NCBI RefSeq assembly: GCF_001279775.1
Contig: NZ_LGDG01000246.1
Span: forward strand, 1 to 62,802
Direction of reading: 5' to 3'
Length of the DNA: 62,802 nucleotides
From: Streptomyces sp. MMG1533
GTDB taxonomy: Bacteria; Actinomycetota; Actinomycetes; Streptomycetales; Streptomycetaceae
The notes under the pieces were generated by a model. That model had not been told where the DNA came from and did no database searches. It worked only from the letters and a program-made list of their open reading frames with translations. Positions within the stretch are counted from its first letter, which is position 1. Each line of letters starts with the position of its first letter. The position numbers and the translations under genes are program-made. Below are positions 37,541 through 44,767 of this stretch, in pieces.

Positions 37541-39159
37541 CGGGTGCCCGAGGACAGGGGGTCGCGCGTGACGGCTTCGGCGGTGACGGGCGACGCCGGG
37601 ATCGTGACCGCGCCCTCCGGCTTCCGGCGCCCCTTGCGCTGCCGCCCTCCGGGATGCAGCACCGCGCCGAGGACCTGCCCGCCGGCCCCGTCGATGAGTT
37701 CCCGGATGCGCTCCAGCGCCGTACGGGCGACCGTGCGCGGGTCGCACACCACGACCACGCCGTCCACGCGGTCGACGAGGGCGAGCGCGTCGGCGTAGGA
37801 GAGGACGGGCGGGGCGAGGACGACGACGGTGGTGTTCGGGGCGTCCGCCTGGTCGATGAGGCGGGTGGTGGCCGCGGAGGTGAGGGTGCGGGCCACGTGC
37901 GGGACGCGGATGCCGGGGACCAGGTCGAAGGTGCCGGACTCGCCCGCGTCGACGGGGATGTGCCGGCCGCCGGGCCACGGGGTGCCGTCCGCCGGCTCCC
38001 GGCCCGCCCAGCCGGGGCGTGCTCCGGGCGCCTCGGGAAGTCTGCGGGCCAGGTCGGGGTGGCGCAGGTCGGCCTCGACGAGCAGCGCGGACATGCCGGT
38101 CTCGGCGAAGCAGGCGGTGAGGTTGACGGCGACGACGGCGGCCGTGGTGCCCTCGCCGTTGGGCTCCACCACCAGCAGGCGGCGGCGATCGGCGAAGTGC
38201 CGGTCGTAGGCGAGGCGGAAGGCCACCGAGCGGTACTGCTCGGCGAGCGCGCCGTCGGCGGCGAGCAGGGGCTCCTCCGGAACCCGGGGCAGGCTGCCGA
38301 GCACCGGGGCACGCAGGGCACGCGAGACGGTGTCCGCCGAGCGGGCGGCCGGATCGAAGATCATCCGCAGCCAGGCGCCGAGCAGCCCGAGGGCGAGACC
38401 CACCACTCCGCCGAGCGCGATGAGCATCGGCGTGCCCAGGCCCTCCGCCTTGACCGGCTGTTCGGCCTTCACCGTGATGTAGCCGGGTGTGGTGTCCAGG
38501 GCCTTCAACTCGCTGATGTCATTGGTGAGTTCGGTGATCTGGCTGAGCAGGTTGGCCTGCGCGGACAGCGCGGTGCCCTTCTCGGTGTCGCTCTGCAGCT
38601 GGTCGATCTGGTCGAGGAGGTCCTCGCGCTGCTTGGCGAGCGGGTCGAGCTGCTTCTCGTAGCCCGAGATCATGTTGGTGACCGTGCTGGTGGTCTGCGT
38701 CTCGCGGTAGTCGAGGTACGCCTGCGCGAAGGCCGCGGCGCCGTCGGCGGCGGCCTTCGGGGCACCGGCGACGTAGGTGAACTTCAGGACCAGGGTGTCG
38801 GGCGGGTTGGTCACCTGGAGGTGCCCCTGCAGGTCCCCGGCGTCGTCGGCGCTGCGGCCGAGCCGCTCGGCGGCCCGTTCGGCCACCGCGTTTCCGGCGG
38901 CCATCTGGCGCTCGCTGCCGATGTTGATCTGCTTGTCGACCGAAACGCCGTTCGTGGCATACGGGTTGATGGTCGCCGCCCGGACCAGCACCTCGCTGGA
39001 GGACTCGTACGTCGCGACCGACCCGTAGGCGAACCAGCCCCCGGCGAGCAGTCCCGCCAGCAGCCCGCCGGCCACCAGAACGCGGTGCCGCAGGACCTGC
39101 TGGACCTGGTCGCGCAGGAGCTCGGGCTCGTCCTGCTGCCCGCGTATGTCGTCGTTCAT
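37537..39159 (-). CDS. Wzz/BY-kinase-like protein with degenerate ATPase site
   Basis: The 540-residue product combines a Wzz-type chain-length domain (membrane helices about 26-48 and 240-264, with a coiled coil between about 165 and 220) with a cytoplasmic domain like bacterial tyrosine kinases. The Walker A position reads GEGTTA (335-340), lacking the Lys of GEGKST. Walker A' is VEADLR (361-366). The Walker B Asp position reads APPVLS (449-454). No C-terminal Tyr cluster is present. I infer a structural chain-length regulator without kinase activity. Confidence 0.85.
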   Translation of the reverse strand: MNDDIRGQQDEPELLRDQVQQVLRHRVLVAGGLLAGLLAGGWFAYGSVATYESSSEVLVRAATINPYATNGVSVDKQINIGSERQMAAGNAVAERAAERLGRSADDAGDLQGHLQVTNPPDTLVLKFTYVAGAPKAAADGAAAFAQAYLDYRETQTTSTVTNMISGYEKQLDPLAKQREDLLDQIDQLQSDTEKGTALSAQANLLSQITELTNDISELKALDTTPGYITVKAEQPVKAEGLGTPMLIALGGVVGLALGLLGAWLRMIFDPAARSADTVSRALRAPVLGSLPRVPEEPLLAADGALAEQYRSVAFRLAYDRHFADRRRLLVVEPNGEGTTAAVVAVNLTACFAETGMSALLVEADLRHPDLARRLPEAPGARPGWAGREPADGTPWPGGRHIPVDAGESGTFDLVPGIRVPHVARTLTSAATTRLIDQADAPNTTVVVLAPPVLSYADALALVDRVDGVVVVCDPRTVARTALERIRELIDGAGGQVLGAVLHPGGRQRKGRRKPEGAVTIPASPVTAEAVTRDPLSSGTR

Positions 39160-40448
39160 GCGCGTGCCGCTCCTTCGTGCGCGGTGGTGCCAAGTGCTTC
39201 GTTCAGCAGGTCGTCCAGGCGGCCGAGTCCGGCCGCGCGGCTGAGCCGCTCGTCCACGTACCCGGGCCCGCGGGCTCCGAGCCGGTCCGCCTGCGCGGGA
39301 TCGGAGGCGAGTTCCTCAAGTGTCTTGAGCAGGGCGGCCGGGTCCTCAGGCGGGACCAGGACGCCCGCGCCGGAGCGGCGCACCTCGTCGGCGGTGCCGC
39401 CCTCGGCCGCGACGGAGGCGATCACGGGCCGCCCGGCGGCGAAGTACGAGGTCAGCTTGGACGGCACGCTCATGTCGAGCACGGACGCCCGCTGGGTGAC
39501 CGCGAGGACGTCGGCGGCGGCGAGGACGTCCGGGAAGTCGGCGGTCTCGGCAGCCGGCAGGAAGTGCAGGTTGGGTACATCGCGGGCGCGTTCCCTCAGG
39601 GCCGCGCGCTGGTTGCCGTCGCCCATCAGGACGAAGTCGACGCCGGGGTCGAGCCGGGCCGCGTCGACGAGCACCTCCAGGCCCTGCTTGAGGCCCATGT
39701 TGCCCGAATGCAGGACGACTTGACGGTCGGCGGCCCAGCCCAGCCGGGCCCTGGTCTCGGCGCGTGGCCGCGAAGGGCGGGCCACGTGGGACCAGTTGGG
39801 GACGAGCCTGATGCACGCCGGGTCGACGCCCATGGCCTCGACGCGGGGCCGGAAGCTGTCGTGGATGACGCCGACGAGTGCCGCCCGGCTCAGGGCGTAC
39901 CGCTCGGCGCGTGCGGCCACCGCCGCCGCCCGGTCGCCGCCGCTGATCCCGCTCTGCGCGGCCGCCGCCCCCATCAGGTCCTGGACGACCGGCACGAACG
40001 GCACCCGATGCCGGGCGGCTATTCGCGCCGCCGCCACCGCACCGGCCAGGCTCGGCATCTGGGCGACCACCGCGTGCGGGCGGGGCATGCGGGGCGGGGC
40101 GGCCAACTGGTGGGCGAGCAGCGAGGCCTCGAACAGGGCCCGGCGCAGGGCGGTCTGCCGGGCCGGCACGGTGTGCCTACGCCGGTGGACGGTCACTCCA
40201 CCGCGCGTTTCCCGCGCCCGCCAGCGGCCCGCGTAGGCCGGGTCGAGACGCCAGGACGGGTAGTGCGGCATGCCCGCGAGGACATGGGCGTCGGCACCGC
40301 TCGCGGCCCAGTGCTCGGCGAGCTGGGTGGCGTAGGGGCCGATACCCGTGTGCTCGGGCGCGTAGTTGGTGGAGACCAGCAGCAGAGTGCGGCCGGCAAG
40401 TAGGTGGTCCTGCCCGGTGTGGGCATGCGTGGGCTCGAATCCGGTCAA
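39156..40448 (-). CDS. WcaI-like GT4 glycosyltransferase
   Basis: The 430-residue product opens with LLLVSTNYAPEHTGIGPYATQLAEHW, the signature of WcaI-type colanic acid glycosyltransferases, and has the GT-B C-domain blocks VVLHSGNMGLKQGLEVLVDA and SVPSKLTSYFAAGRPVIAS. It would add a sugar, possibly fucose, to the repeat unit. It overlaps the Wzz-like gene by 4 nt and shares a divergent promoter region with the cytidylyltransferase gene. Confidence 0.9.
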   Translation of the reverse strand: MTGFEPTHAHTGQDHLLAGRTLLLVSTNYAPEHTGIGPYATQLAEHWAASGADAHVLAGMPHYPSWRLDPAYAGRWRARETRGGVTVHRRRHTVPARQTALRRALFEASLLAHQLAAPPRMPRPHAVVAQMPSLAGAVAAARIAARHRVPFVPVVQDLMGAAAAQSGISGGDRAAAVAARAERYALSRAALVGVIHDSFRPRVEAMGVDPACIRLVPNWSHVARPSRPRAETRARLGWAADRQVVLHSGNMGLKQGLEVLVDAARLDPGVDFVLMGDGNQRAALRERARDVPNLHFLPAAETADFPDVLAAADVLAVTQRASVLDMSVPSKLTSYFAAGRPVIASVAAEGGTADEVRRSGAGVLVPPEDPAALLKTLEELASDPAQADRLGARGPGYVDERLSRAAGLGRLDDLLNEALGTTAHEGAARA

Positions 40449-40484
40449 TGCCGGTCCCCTTCCCCCCAGAAGCGATCCTCGACC

Positions 40485-40529
40485 ACCTTAACTGTTCACC
40501 CGATCTCCAGATGGACTTCACAGTAAGGT
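40485..40529. promoter_or_regulatory. Inverted repeat in divergent promoter region
   Basis: ACCTTAACTGT (40485-40495) and ACAGTAAGGT (40520-40529) form an inverted repeat with one inserted base, 24 nt apart. It sits midway in the 136-bp space between the WcaI-like gene and the cytidylyltransferase gene. It may be an operator or paired -10 regions; no regulator is identified. Confidence 0.4.
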
Positions 40530-40584
40530 CGTTGGACCATCGATCCGTGCTGACGGGTCGACGTTCACCGTGGGGGGAGAACGC

Positions 40585-41037
40585 ATGGTTCATCGTGTCG
40601 GCTACGCGCCCGGCGTCTACGACCTGTTCCACATCGGCCACCTCAACATCCTTCGGCACGCCCGCAGCCAGTGCGACTACCTGGTCGCCGGAGTGGTCTC
40701 GGACGAGATGGCCGAGCTCGCGAAGGGCCGCAGGCCGGTGATCCCGCTGCCGGAGCGCCTGGAGATCGTGCGCAGCGTCCGGCACGTGGACGCCGCGTTC
40801 GTGGAGACCGTCCCCGACAAGCTGGAGACCTGGCAGCAGGTCCGCTTCGACGTGATCTTCAAGGGCGACGACTGGCGGGGCACCGAGAAGGGCCGCAGGC
40901 TCGAGCGCGACTTCGCGACCGTCGGCGTCGAGGTCGTCTACTTCCCGTACACCGTGCACACGTCCAGCACCCTGCTGGGCAGGGCGCTGGACGCGCTGGT
41001 CACGCCGGGATCCGGGGAAGCGCTGACAGCTCCCTGA
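40585..41037 (+). CDS. TagD-like cytidylyltransferase
   Basis: The 150-residue product (ATG 40585, after GGGGGGAGA) has the nucleotidyltransferase signature GVYDLFHIGHLNILRHA with HIGH (16-19), FKGDDWRGT and a final HTSSTLL in place of the family's ISTT motif. This is the glycerol-3-phosphate cytidylyltransferase group, which forms CDP-alcohols from CTP. The 3' end overlaps the convergent CDP-alcohol phosphotransferase by 38 nt. The two may supply and use one CDP-activated alcohol, though the substrate is not certain. Confidence 0.88.
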   Translation: MVHRVGYAPGVYDLFHIGHLNILRHARSQCDYLVAGVVSDEMAELAKGRRPVIPLPERLEIVRSVRHVDAAFVETVPDKLETWQQVRFDVIFKGDDWRGTEKGRRLERDFATVGVEVVYFPYTVHTSSTLLGRALDALVTPGSGEALTAP

Positions 41038-41725
41038 ACCACTTGCCGAGGAACGCGACGAGGAACAGTGCGTGCACGACGGCGAGGGCGGCGTAGGCCG
41101 CCCGGAACACGCCGGGTGCTCCCAGTGTGAGGAACACCAGGCAGAACACCCCGTAGTCCACCGGCAGCAGGGCGATGGCCCGCAGCCGGGAGGGCGGAGC
41201 CGCCGGGGTGTTCCCCGCGGTGTTCTCCGTGGGCCTGGCACGCTTGAGCTGCTCGGTCAGCAGTCCCGCGCAGAAGGTGAGCACGGCCGCGAGCTGAAAG
41301 CCCAGTGGCAGCAACAGCCAGCCGTCGCCGGGGAGTTCGAAGAACCGGTAGAAGGCGATCAGCACCGCCGCGTGCAGCGCGACCATCTTCGCGCAGTCCA
41401 CGACATGGTCGAGCCATTCGCCCGCGGGTCCGCCCTTCCCGGTGAGCCGCGCGAGCTGCCCGTCGGCCGAGTCGAAGGCGAAGCCCACCGCCAGAGCGGC
41501 GTACACCGCGAGCGCCAGCGGCCAGGACGGCCGTACGAGTGCCACGGCCGCGATGCCGGCGAAGGTGAACGCGGCGCTCACCAAGGTGACTTGATTGGGC
41601 GTCAGCCCCACTCGGTACGCCCCCGCCGCGAGCACCCGGCCGGCCGGCCGGTTCACGTACCGCGAGTAGAGCGACACCCCCTTCGCCGACTTCTGCGCAC
41701 CGCGCAACGCCGTCAGAGTCCCCAC
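41000..41725 (-). CDS. CDP-alcohol phosphotransferase
   Basis: This integral membrane enzyme of about 241 residues starts at GTG 41725 after GGGGGG; the frame upstream is antisense to GH12. It shows the complete family motif DG-x2-AR-x8-G-x3-D-x3-D at residues 88-110 (DSADGQLAR...GEWLDHVVD). Such enzymes join an alcohol phosphate from a CDP-alcohol to a second alcohol. The adjacent cytidylyltransferase suggests a dedicated CDP-alcohol donor, perhaps for a phospho-modified lipid or polysaccharide. Confidence 0.88.
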   Translation of the reverse strand: MGTLTALRGAQKSAKGVSLYSRYVNRPAGRVLAAGAYRVGLTPNQVTLVSAAFTFAGIAAVALVRPSWPLALAVYAALAVGFAFDSADGQLARLTGKGGPAGEWLDHVVDCAKMVALHAAVLIAFYRFFELPGDGWLLLPLGFQLAAVLTFCAGLLTEQLKRARPTENTAGNTPAAPPSRLRAIALLPVDYGVFCLVFLTLGAPGVFRAAYAALAVVHALFLVAFLGKWFRELSALPRIPA

Positions 41726-41826
41726 GAGCCCCCCTCGTGTCCCCGTGCTGCTGCACCGCCCCCGGCGCCACGGTGAACGCAATGATGACACGGGGTGCAC
41801 GGGGGTGGGCGGGTGTTCGAGGACGC

Positions 41827-42636
41827 CTAACCGATGTTGACGGAATACGACTTGGTGTCCAGCCGTCCTGTCCCCTTGAAGACCTCGGTGCCGGACTCGA
41901 TGCCCGAGACGTACTTGTCGTTGCTCAGCAGCTGGCGGCGGACCAGGGCCTGGGTGAAGTCGTCCAGGTTCAACGAGGCCTTGGTGGTGTTGGTGCGGCG
42001 GACGAAGGAGTAGACCTTCCAGCCGATGTCGCCCTGGTAGATGTCCCACATCGCGCCGCCGAGGCTGACGCTGCCGTACTTGGTGCCGAGCGGGCCGGCG
42101 CCGCCCTGCCGGTTGAGCCAGATCATGATCTCGTCGGTGGGCTGGTCCTGCCAGTCGGCGGTGTTCTTGGTGTGCAGCCACAGGTCGTAGGCGACGTTCA
42201 TGGTGCCGGGCGTGGAGTTGAGGGAGAACTCCCAGGTGGTCTTCACCGGCTTGCGGTCACCGACGCGGATCGGCAGCCCGGTGGACGCCTTGTCGACCTT
42301 CCAGCCCCAGTGCCAGCCGAGCACGGTACTGGCGTACGACTTCACGTCGGAGTCGGTGCCGGTGCTGCTGTTGGCCAGGCTGTAGCTCGTGCCCCAGGAA
42401 ATGGTGGAGCCCGACTGGGAGTTGTCCCAGACACACTGGGTGCCGGTGGCCTTCTCCTGGTTCCAGAGGTTGTTGTTCACGTAGTACTTGCCGAGCGTGA
42501 TCGTGTCGAAGGCCGCGCACTTCTTGTTCGACTCGTCCGCCTGGGCGACGGTGATGCCGGCCGCGGCCGCGAGGGCGACCGTGGCGGCGGTGAGGATCTG
42601 CGCCTTCTTGGACAGGCGGGGACGACGGTGCTGCAT
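41827..42636 (-). CDS. Secreted GH12 endo-glucanase
   Basis: The 269-residue product has a signal peptide (about 1-33) and the GH12 beta-jelly-roll blocks NNLWNQ, VAYDLWLH and DEIMIWLN, with the expected nucleophile Glu169 and acid/base Glu251 (GTEVFKG). GH12 enzymes cut beta-1,4-glucan or xyloglucan outside the cell. A ribosome binding site GGAAGGA lies 5 nt before the ATG. It is separated from the main xyloglucan genes by a pseudogene and lacI, and no LacI palindrome is seen upstream. Confidence 0.88.
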   Translation of the reverse strand: MQHRRPRLSKKAQILTAATVALAAAAGITVAQADESNKKCAAFDTITLGKYYVNNNLWNQEKATGTQCVWDNSQSGSTISWGTSYSLANSSTGTDSDVKSYASTVLGWHWGWKVDKASTGLPIRVGDRKPVKTTWEFSLNSTPGTMNVAYDLWLHTKNTADWQDQPTDEIMIWLNRQGGAGPLGTKYGSVSLGGAMWDIYQGDIGWKVYSFVRRTNTTKASLNLDDFTQALVRRQLLSNDKYVSGIESGTEVFKGTGRLDTKSYSVNIG

Positions 42637-42766
42637 GGGGGTCCTTCCGGGCGGTTCCTGCTACGTCCTGTCAGTGGCCGCCCGCCCGCGAAAGGTTGCC
42701 GTCGGCTCGGCGGGGGGCGCGCAATTGGGTGCCGCGCAGACGTACAGGGTGCGGCCGTCGGACAGC

Positions 42767-42812
42767 AGCTTGACGTGGTCGGCCTCCGAAGCTTGACGTG
42801 GTCGACCTCCGA
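42767..42812. repeat. 23-bp tandem duplication in kinase pseudogene
   Basis: AGCTTGACGTGGTCGGCCTC and the following CGA (42767-42789) are repeated at 42790-42812 with one mismatch. The duplication falls in the remnant of the kinase C-terminal region. Confidence 0.8.
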
Positions 42813-42942
42813 GTGTGTCCCCGAGCCGGTCCCCGCCCGGTGCAGGCGGACGCGAGCACCGCATACGGCGTGAAGACGTCGGCCGGTGGCCCCGCGCGGC
42901 GGCCGGTGTCTGTTCCTGGGGCGTGTGGCCCGGCGTGGCCGG

Positions 42943-42982
42943 GGTCAGCCCCGGCCGGGTCGGGTCAGCCCCGGCCGGGTCG
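42943..42982. repeat. 20-bp tandem duplication in kinase pseudogene
   Basis: GGTCAGCCCCGGCCGGGTCG occurs twice in perfect tandem at 42943-42962 and 42963-42982, at the point where the kinase catalytic-loop homology breaks off. Slippage or deletion repair is a likely cause. Confidence 0.8.
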
Positions 42983-43548
42983 GGCCACCCCCGGCAGGCC
43001 AGTCCGGCCTCGTGGATCACGGCGACGGCCCGGTCCGGCTCGGTCGGCAGCGCCCGCGCACCGGCCTCCGCGAACACGCCGTACTCCGTCACCGCCTCGT
43101 CGGGAGTCGGCCCCGCCGGATACGCGGCGGCGATCCACGGCACGGGGCCGCCGAGGTCGTACCCCGGCACGGGAGCGACCGCGGACCGCGCACCACGGGA
43201 GCCACCCCAGGGCCTCGCACCGCTGAAGCCGCCTCCGCCGAGCGTCGGAAGCGCCGCACCATCGACTCGTCGTCCTTCGGCTCGCCGCGCAGCGCCTTCA
43301 CGGCCGCCGGCCGCCCGCGCGCGTCCCGTCCCAGGTGCACGGCGCCCCTCCCGCCCTCGCCGAGCGTCGCGACGACGCGGTACGCACCGATCCACCGGGC
43401 GGGCTCGCCCGCCCCCGCTTCATGGCCCCGCACGGCGGGTCGTGGTAGGCAGGAACCGGCACCCCGGAAAACCGAGCCGAAAGACCGAGCCGGAGCGAGC
43501 CGGTCACCGGCGGACCCACCTCCGCACACCTCCCCTCCGCAAGTCTCT

Positions 43549-43564
43549 GTCGAAGCGCTTCGAC
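43549..43564. promoter_or_regulatory. LacI-type operator 1 upstream of lacI
   Basis: GTCGAAGCGCTTCGAC is a perfect 16-bp palindrome with the central CG typical of LacI-family sites. It lies just upstream of the -35 box of the lacI promoter and matches sites before the ABC importer and GH3 genes. Confidence 0.8.
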
Positions 43565-43570
43565 GACCTA

Positions 43571-43599
43571 TGGACACCCACCCCCGGTGGAGCTACTGT
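43571..43599 (+). promoter_or_regulatory. Predicted promoter of lacI-GH31
   Basis: TGGACA (43571-43576), 17-nt spacer, TACTGT (43594-43599): a good housekeeping-type promoter, flanked on each side by LacI operators. It would drive lacI and probably GH31. Confidence 0.65.
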
Positions 43600-43637
43600 C
43601 GAACCACCCTCACCCGCCCTTATTCGAAACGCGCACT

Positions 43638-43651
43638 GTCGAAGCGCTTCA
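43638..43651. promoter_or_regulatory. LacI-type operator 2 upstream of lacI
   Basis: GTCGAAGCGCTTCA keeps 12 symmetric bases (TCGAAGCGCTTC at 43639-43650) of the palindrome. It lies downstream of the predicted transcription start and 19 nt before the lacI ATG, a position suited to autorepression. Confidence 0.75.
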
Positions 43652-43669
43652 CAAAGCTTGGAGAGCTGG

Positions 43670-44686
43670 ATGGTCACCCTCGCCGAGGTCGCCCAGCACG
43701 CCGGAGTCTCGGCGAGCACGGTGAGCTATGTCCTCAGCGGCAAGCGGTCCATCTCCGGGGCCACCCGGCAGCGGGTCGAGCAGAGCATCCGCGAGCTCGG
43801 CTACCACCCGAACGCCGGCGCCCGCGCCCTGGCCAGCAGCAAGTCGAACATCATCGCGCTGATGATCCCGCTGCGCACCGACATGTACGTGCCGGTGATG
43901 ATGGAGATCGCCATCGCGGTGGCCACCACGGCCCGCACACACGGCTACGACGTACTGCTGCTCACCGGCGAGGAGGGCCCCGACGCCGTACGCCGCGTCA
44001 CCGGCAGCGGGCTCGCCGACGCGATGATCCTGATGGACGTCGAACTCGACGACGAGCGGCTGCCGCTGCTGCGCGGCACCGACCAGCCGTCCGTGCTGAT
44101 CGGGCTGCCCGCCGACACCTCCGGACTGACCTGTGTCGACCTGGACTTCAGGGCGACGGGCGCGCTGTGCGTGGAGCACCTCGCGAAACTGGGCCATCGC
44201 GACATCGCTGTCATAGGCGAGGCCCCGGCCGTCTACGAACGGCACACCGGCTTCGCCGAGCGCACCCTCGACGGACTGCGGTCCCGCGCACAGGAGTTGG
44301 GCGTGCGACTGCTGCACCGGGCGTGCGAGGGCGGGTACGACGCCATGGCCGTGACCCTCGCCCGGGTCCTCGACGAGCGCCCGGGCACCACCGGGTTCGT
44401 CGTACAGAACGAGTCGGCGGTCGAGCCGCTGCTCGCCCTGCTGCGCCAGCAGGGCCGGGCCGTGCCCGAGGACGTGTCGGTGGTCGCGATCTGTCCCGAC
44501 CAGGTCGCCGTCCAGGCCTCGGTGCGGCTGACGTCGGTCGCCATCCCCGCGCAGGAGATGGGCCGGCACGCCGTGGAGCGTCTGGTCGCCAAGCTCGACG
44601 GCCACGGGAGCGACGAAGTCGTGCTGATCGCCCCCGAGCTGACGGTACGGACGAGTACGGGGCCGGCCCCGGCCGTCGCCTCCTGA
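43670..44686 (+). CDS. LacI-family transcriptional regulator of the xyloglucan locus
   Basis: I place the start at ATG 43670 (MVTLAEVAQHAGVSASTVSY), 5 nt after GGAGAG. The open frame continues far upstream through the operators and pseudogene but is not protein-like. The 338-residue product has the LacI helix-turn-helix and hinge helix (NAGARALASSKSN) followed by a periplasmic-binding-like effector domain. Its own promoter carries two palindromes, and identical ones precede the importer and GH3 genes, so it probably represses the whole locus until an oligosaccharide binds. GH31 follows after 81 nt on the same strand. Confidence 0.93.
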   Translation: MVTLAEVAQHAGVSASTVSYVLSGKRSISGATRQRVEQSIRELGYHPNAGARALASSKSNIIALMIPLRTDMYVPVMMEIAIAVATTARTHGYDVLLLTGEEGPDAVRRVTGSGLADAMILMDVELDDERLPLLRGTDQPSVLIGLPADTSGLTCVDLDFRATGALCVEHLAKLGHRDIAVIGEAPAVYERHTGFAERTLDGLRSRAQELGVRLLHRACEGGYDAMAVTLARVLDERPGTTGFVVQNESAVEPLLALLRQQGRAVPEDVSVVAICPDQVAVQASVRLTSVAIPAQEMGRHAVERLVAKLDGHGSDEVVLIAPELTVRTSTGPAPAVAS

Positions 44687-44767
44687 CCTTCCCCCTCCCT
44701 CCTTCCCTCGTACGCCGCGCCCCGCCAGGGCACCGCCGTGTCTGCCCTCCTTCAAGGAGCACCCCAC

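Larger units (their letters stand above)
42661..43400 (-). pseudogene. Ser/Thr protein kinase remnant
   Basis: Two minus-strand frames together match the large PQQ-like-domain Ser/Thr kinases of Streptomyces. From about 43397 to 43193 the glycine loop and Lys region are readable (IGAYRVVATLGEGGRGAVH, AAVKALRGE, MVRRFRR). The frame then shifts, and 43164-43008 continues with GGPVPWIAAAY, PTPDEAVTEYG and VIHEAGL. The HRD loop, DFG and most of the C-terminal half are missing. A tail fragment with LLSDGRTLYVC remains near 42760. Two short tandem duplications lie inside. This is a decayed gene with a frameshift and a large internal deletion. Confidence 0.8.

Noticed and set aside
42815..43669. N-terminal extension of the LacI regulator
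   Set aside because: It would run through the promoter, two operators and the kinase remnant. LacI proteins begin at the helix-turn-helix, which starts at 43670.
41827..43669. Mobile element near the kinase remnant
   Set aside because: No transposase, terminal inverted repeats or integrase was seen; only short tandem duplications and decay.
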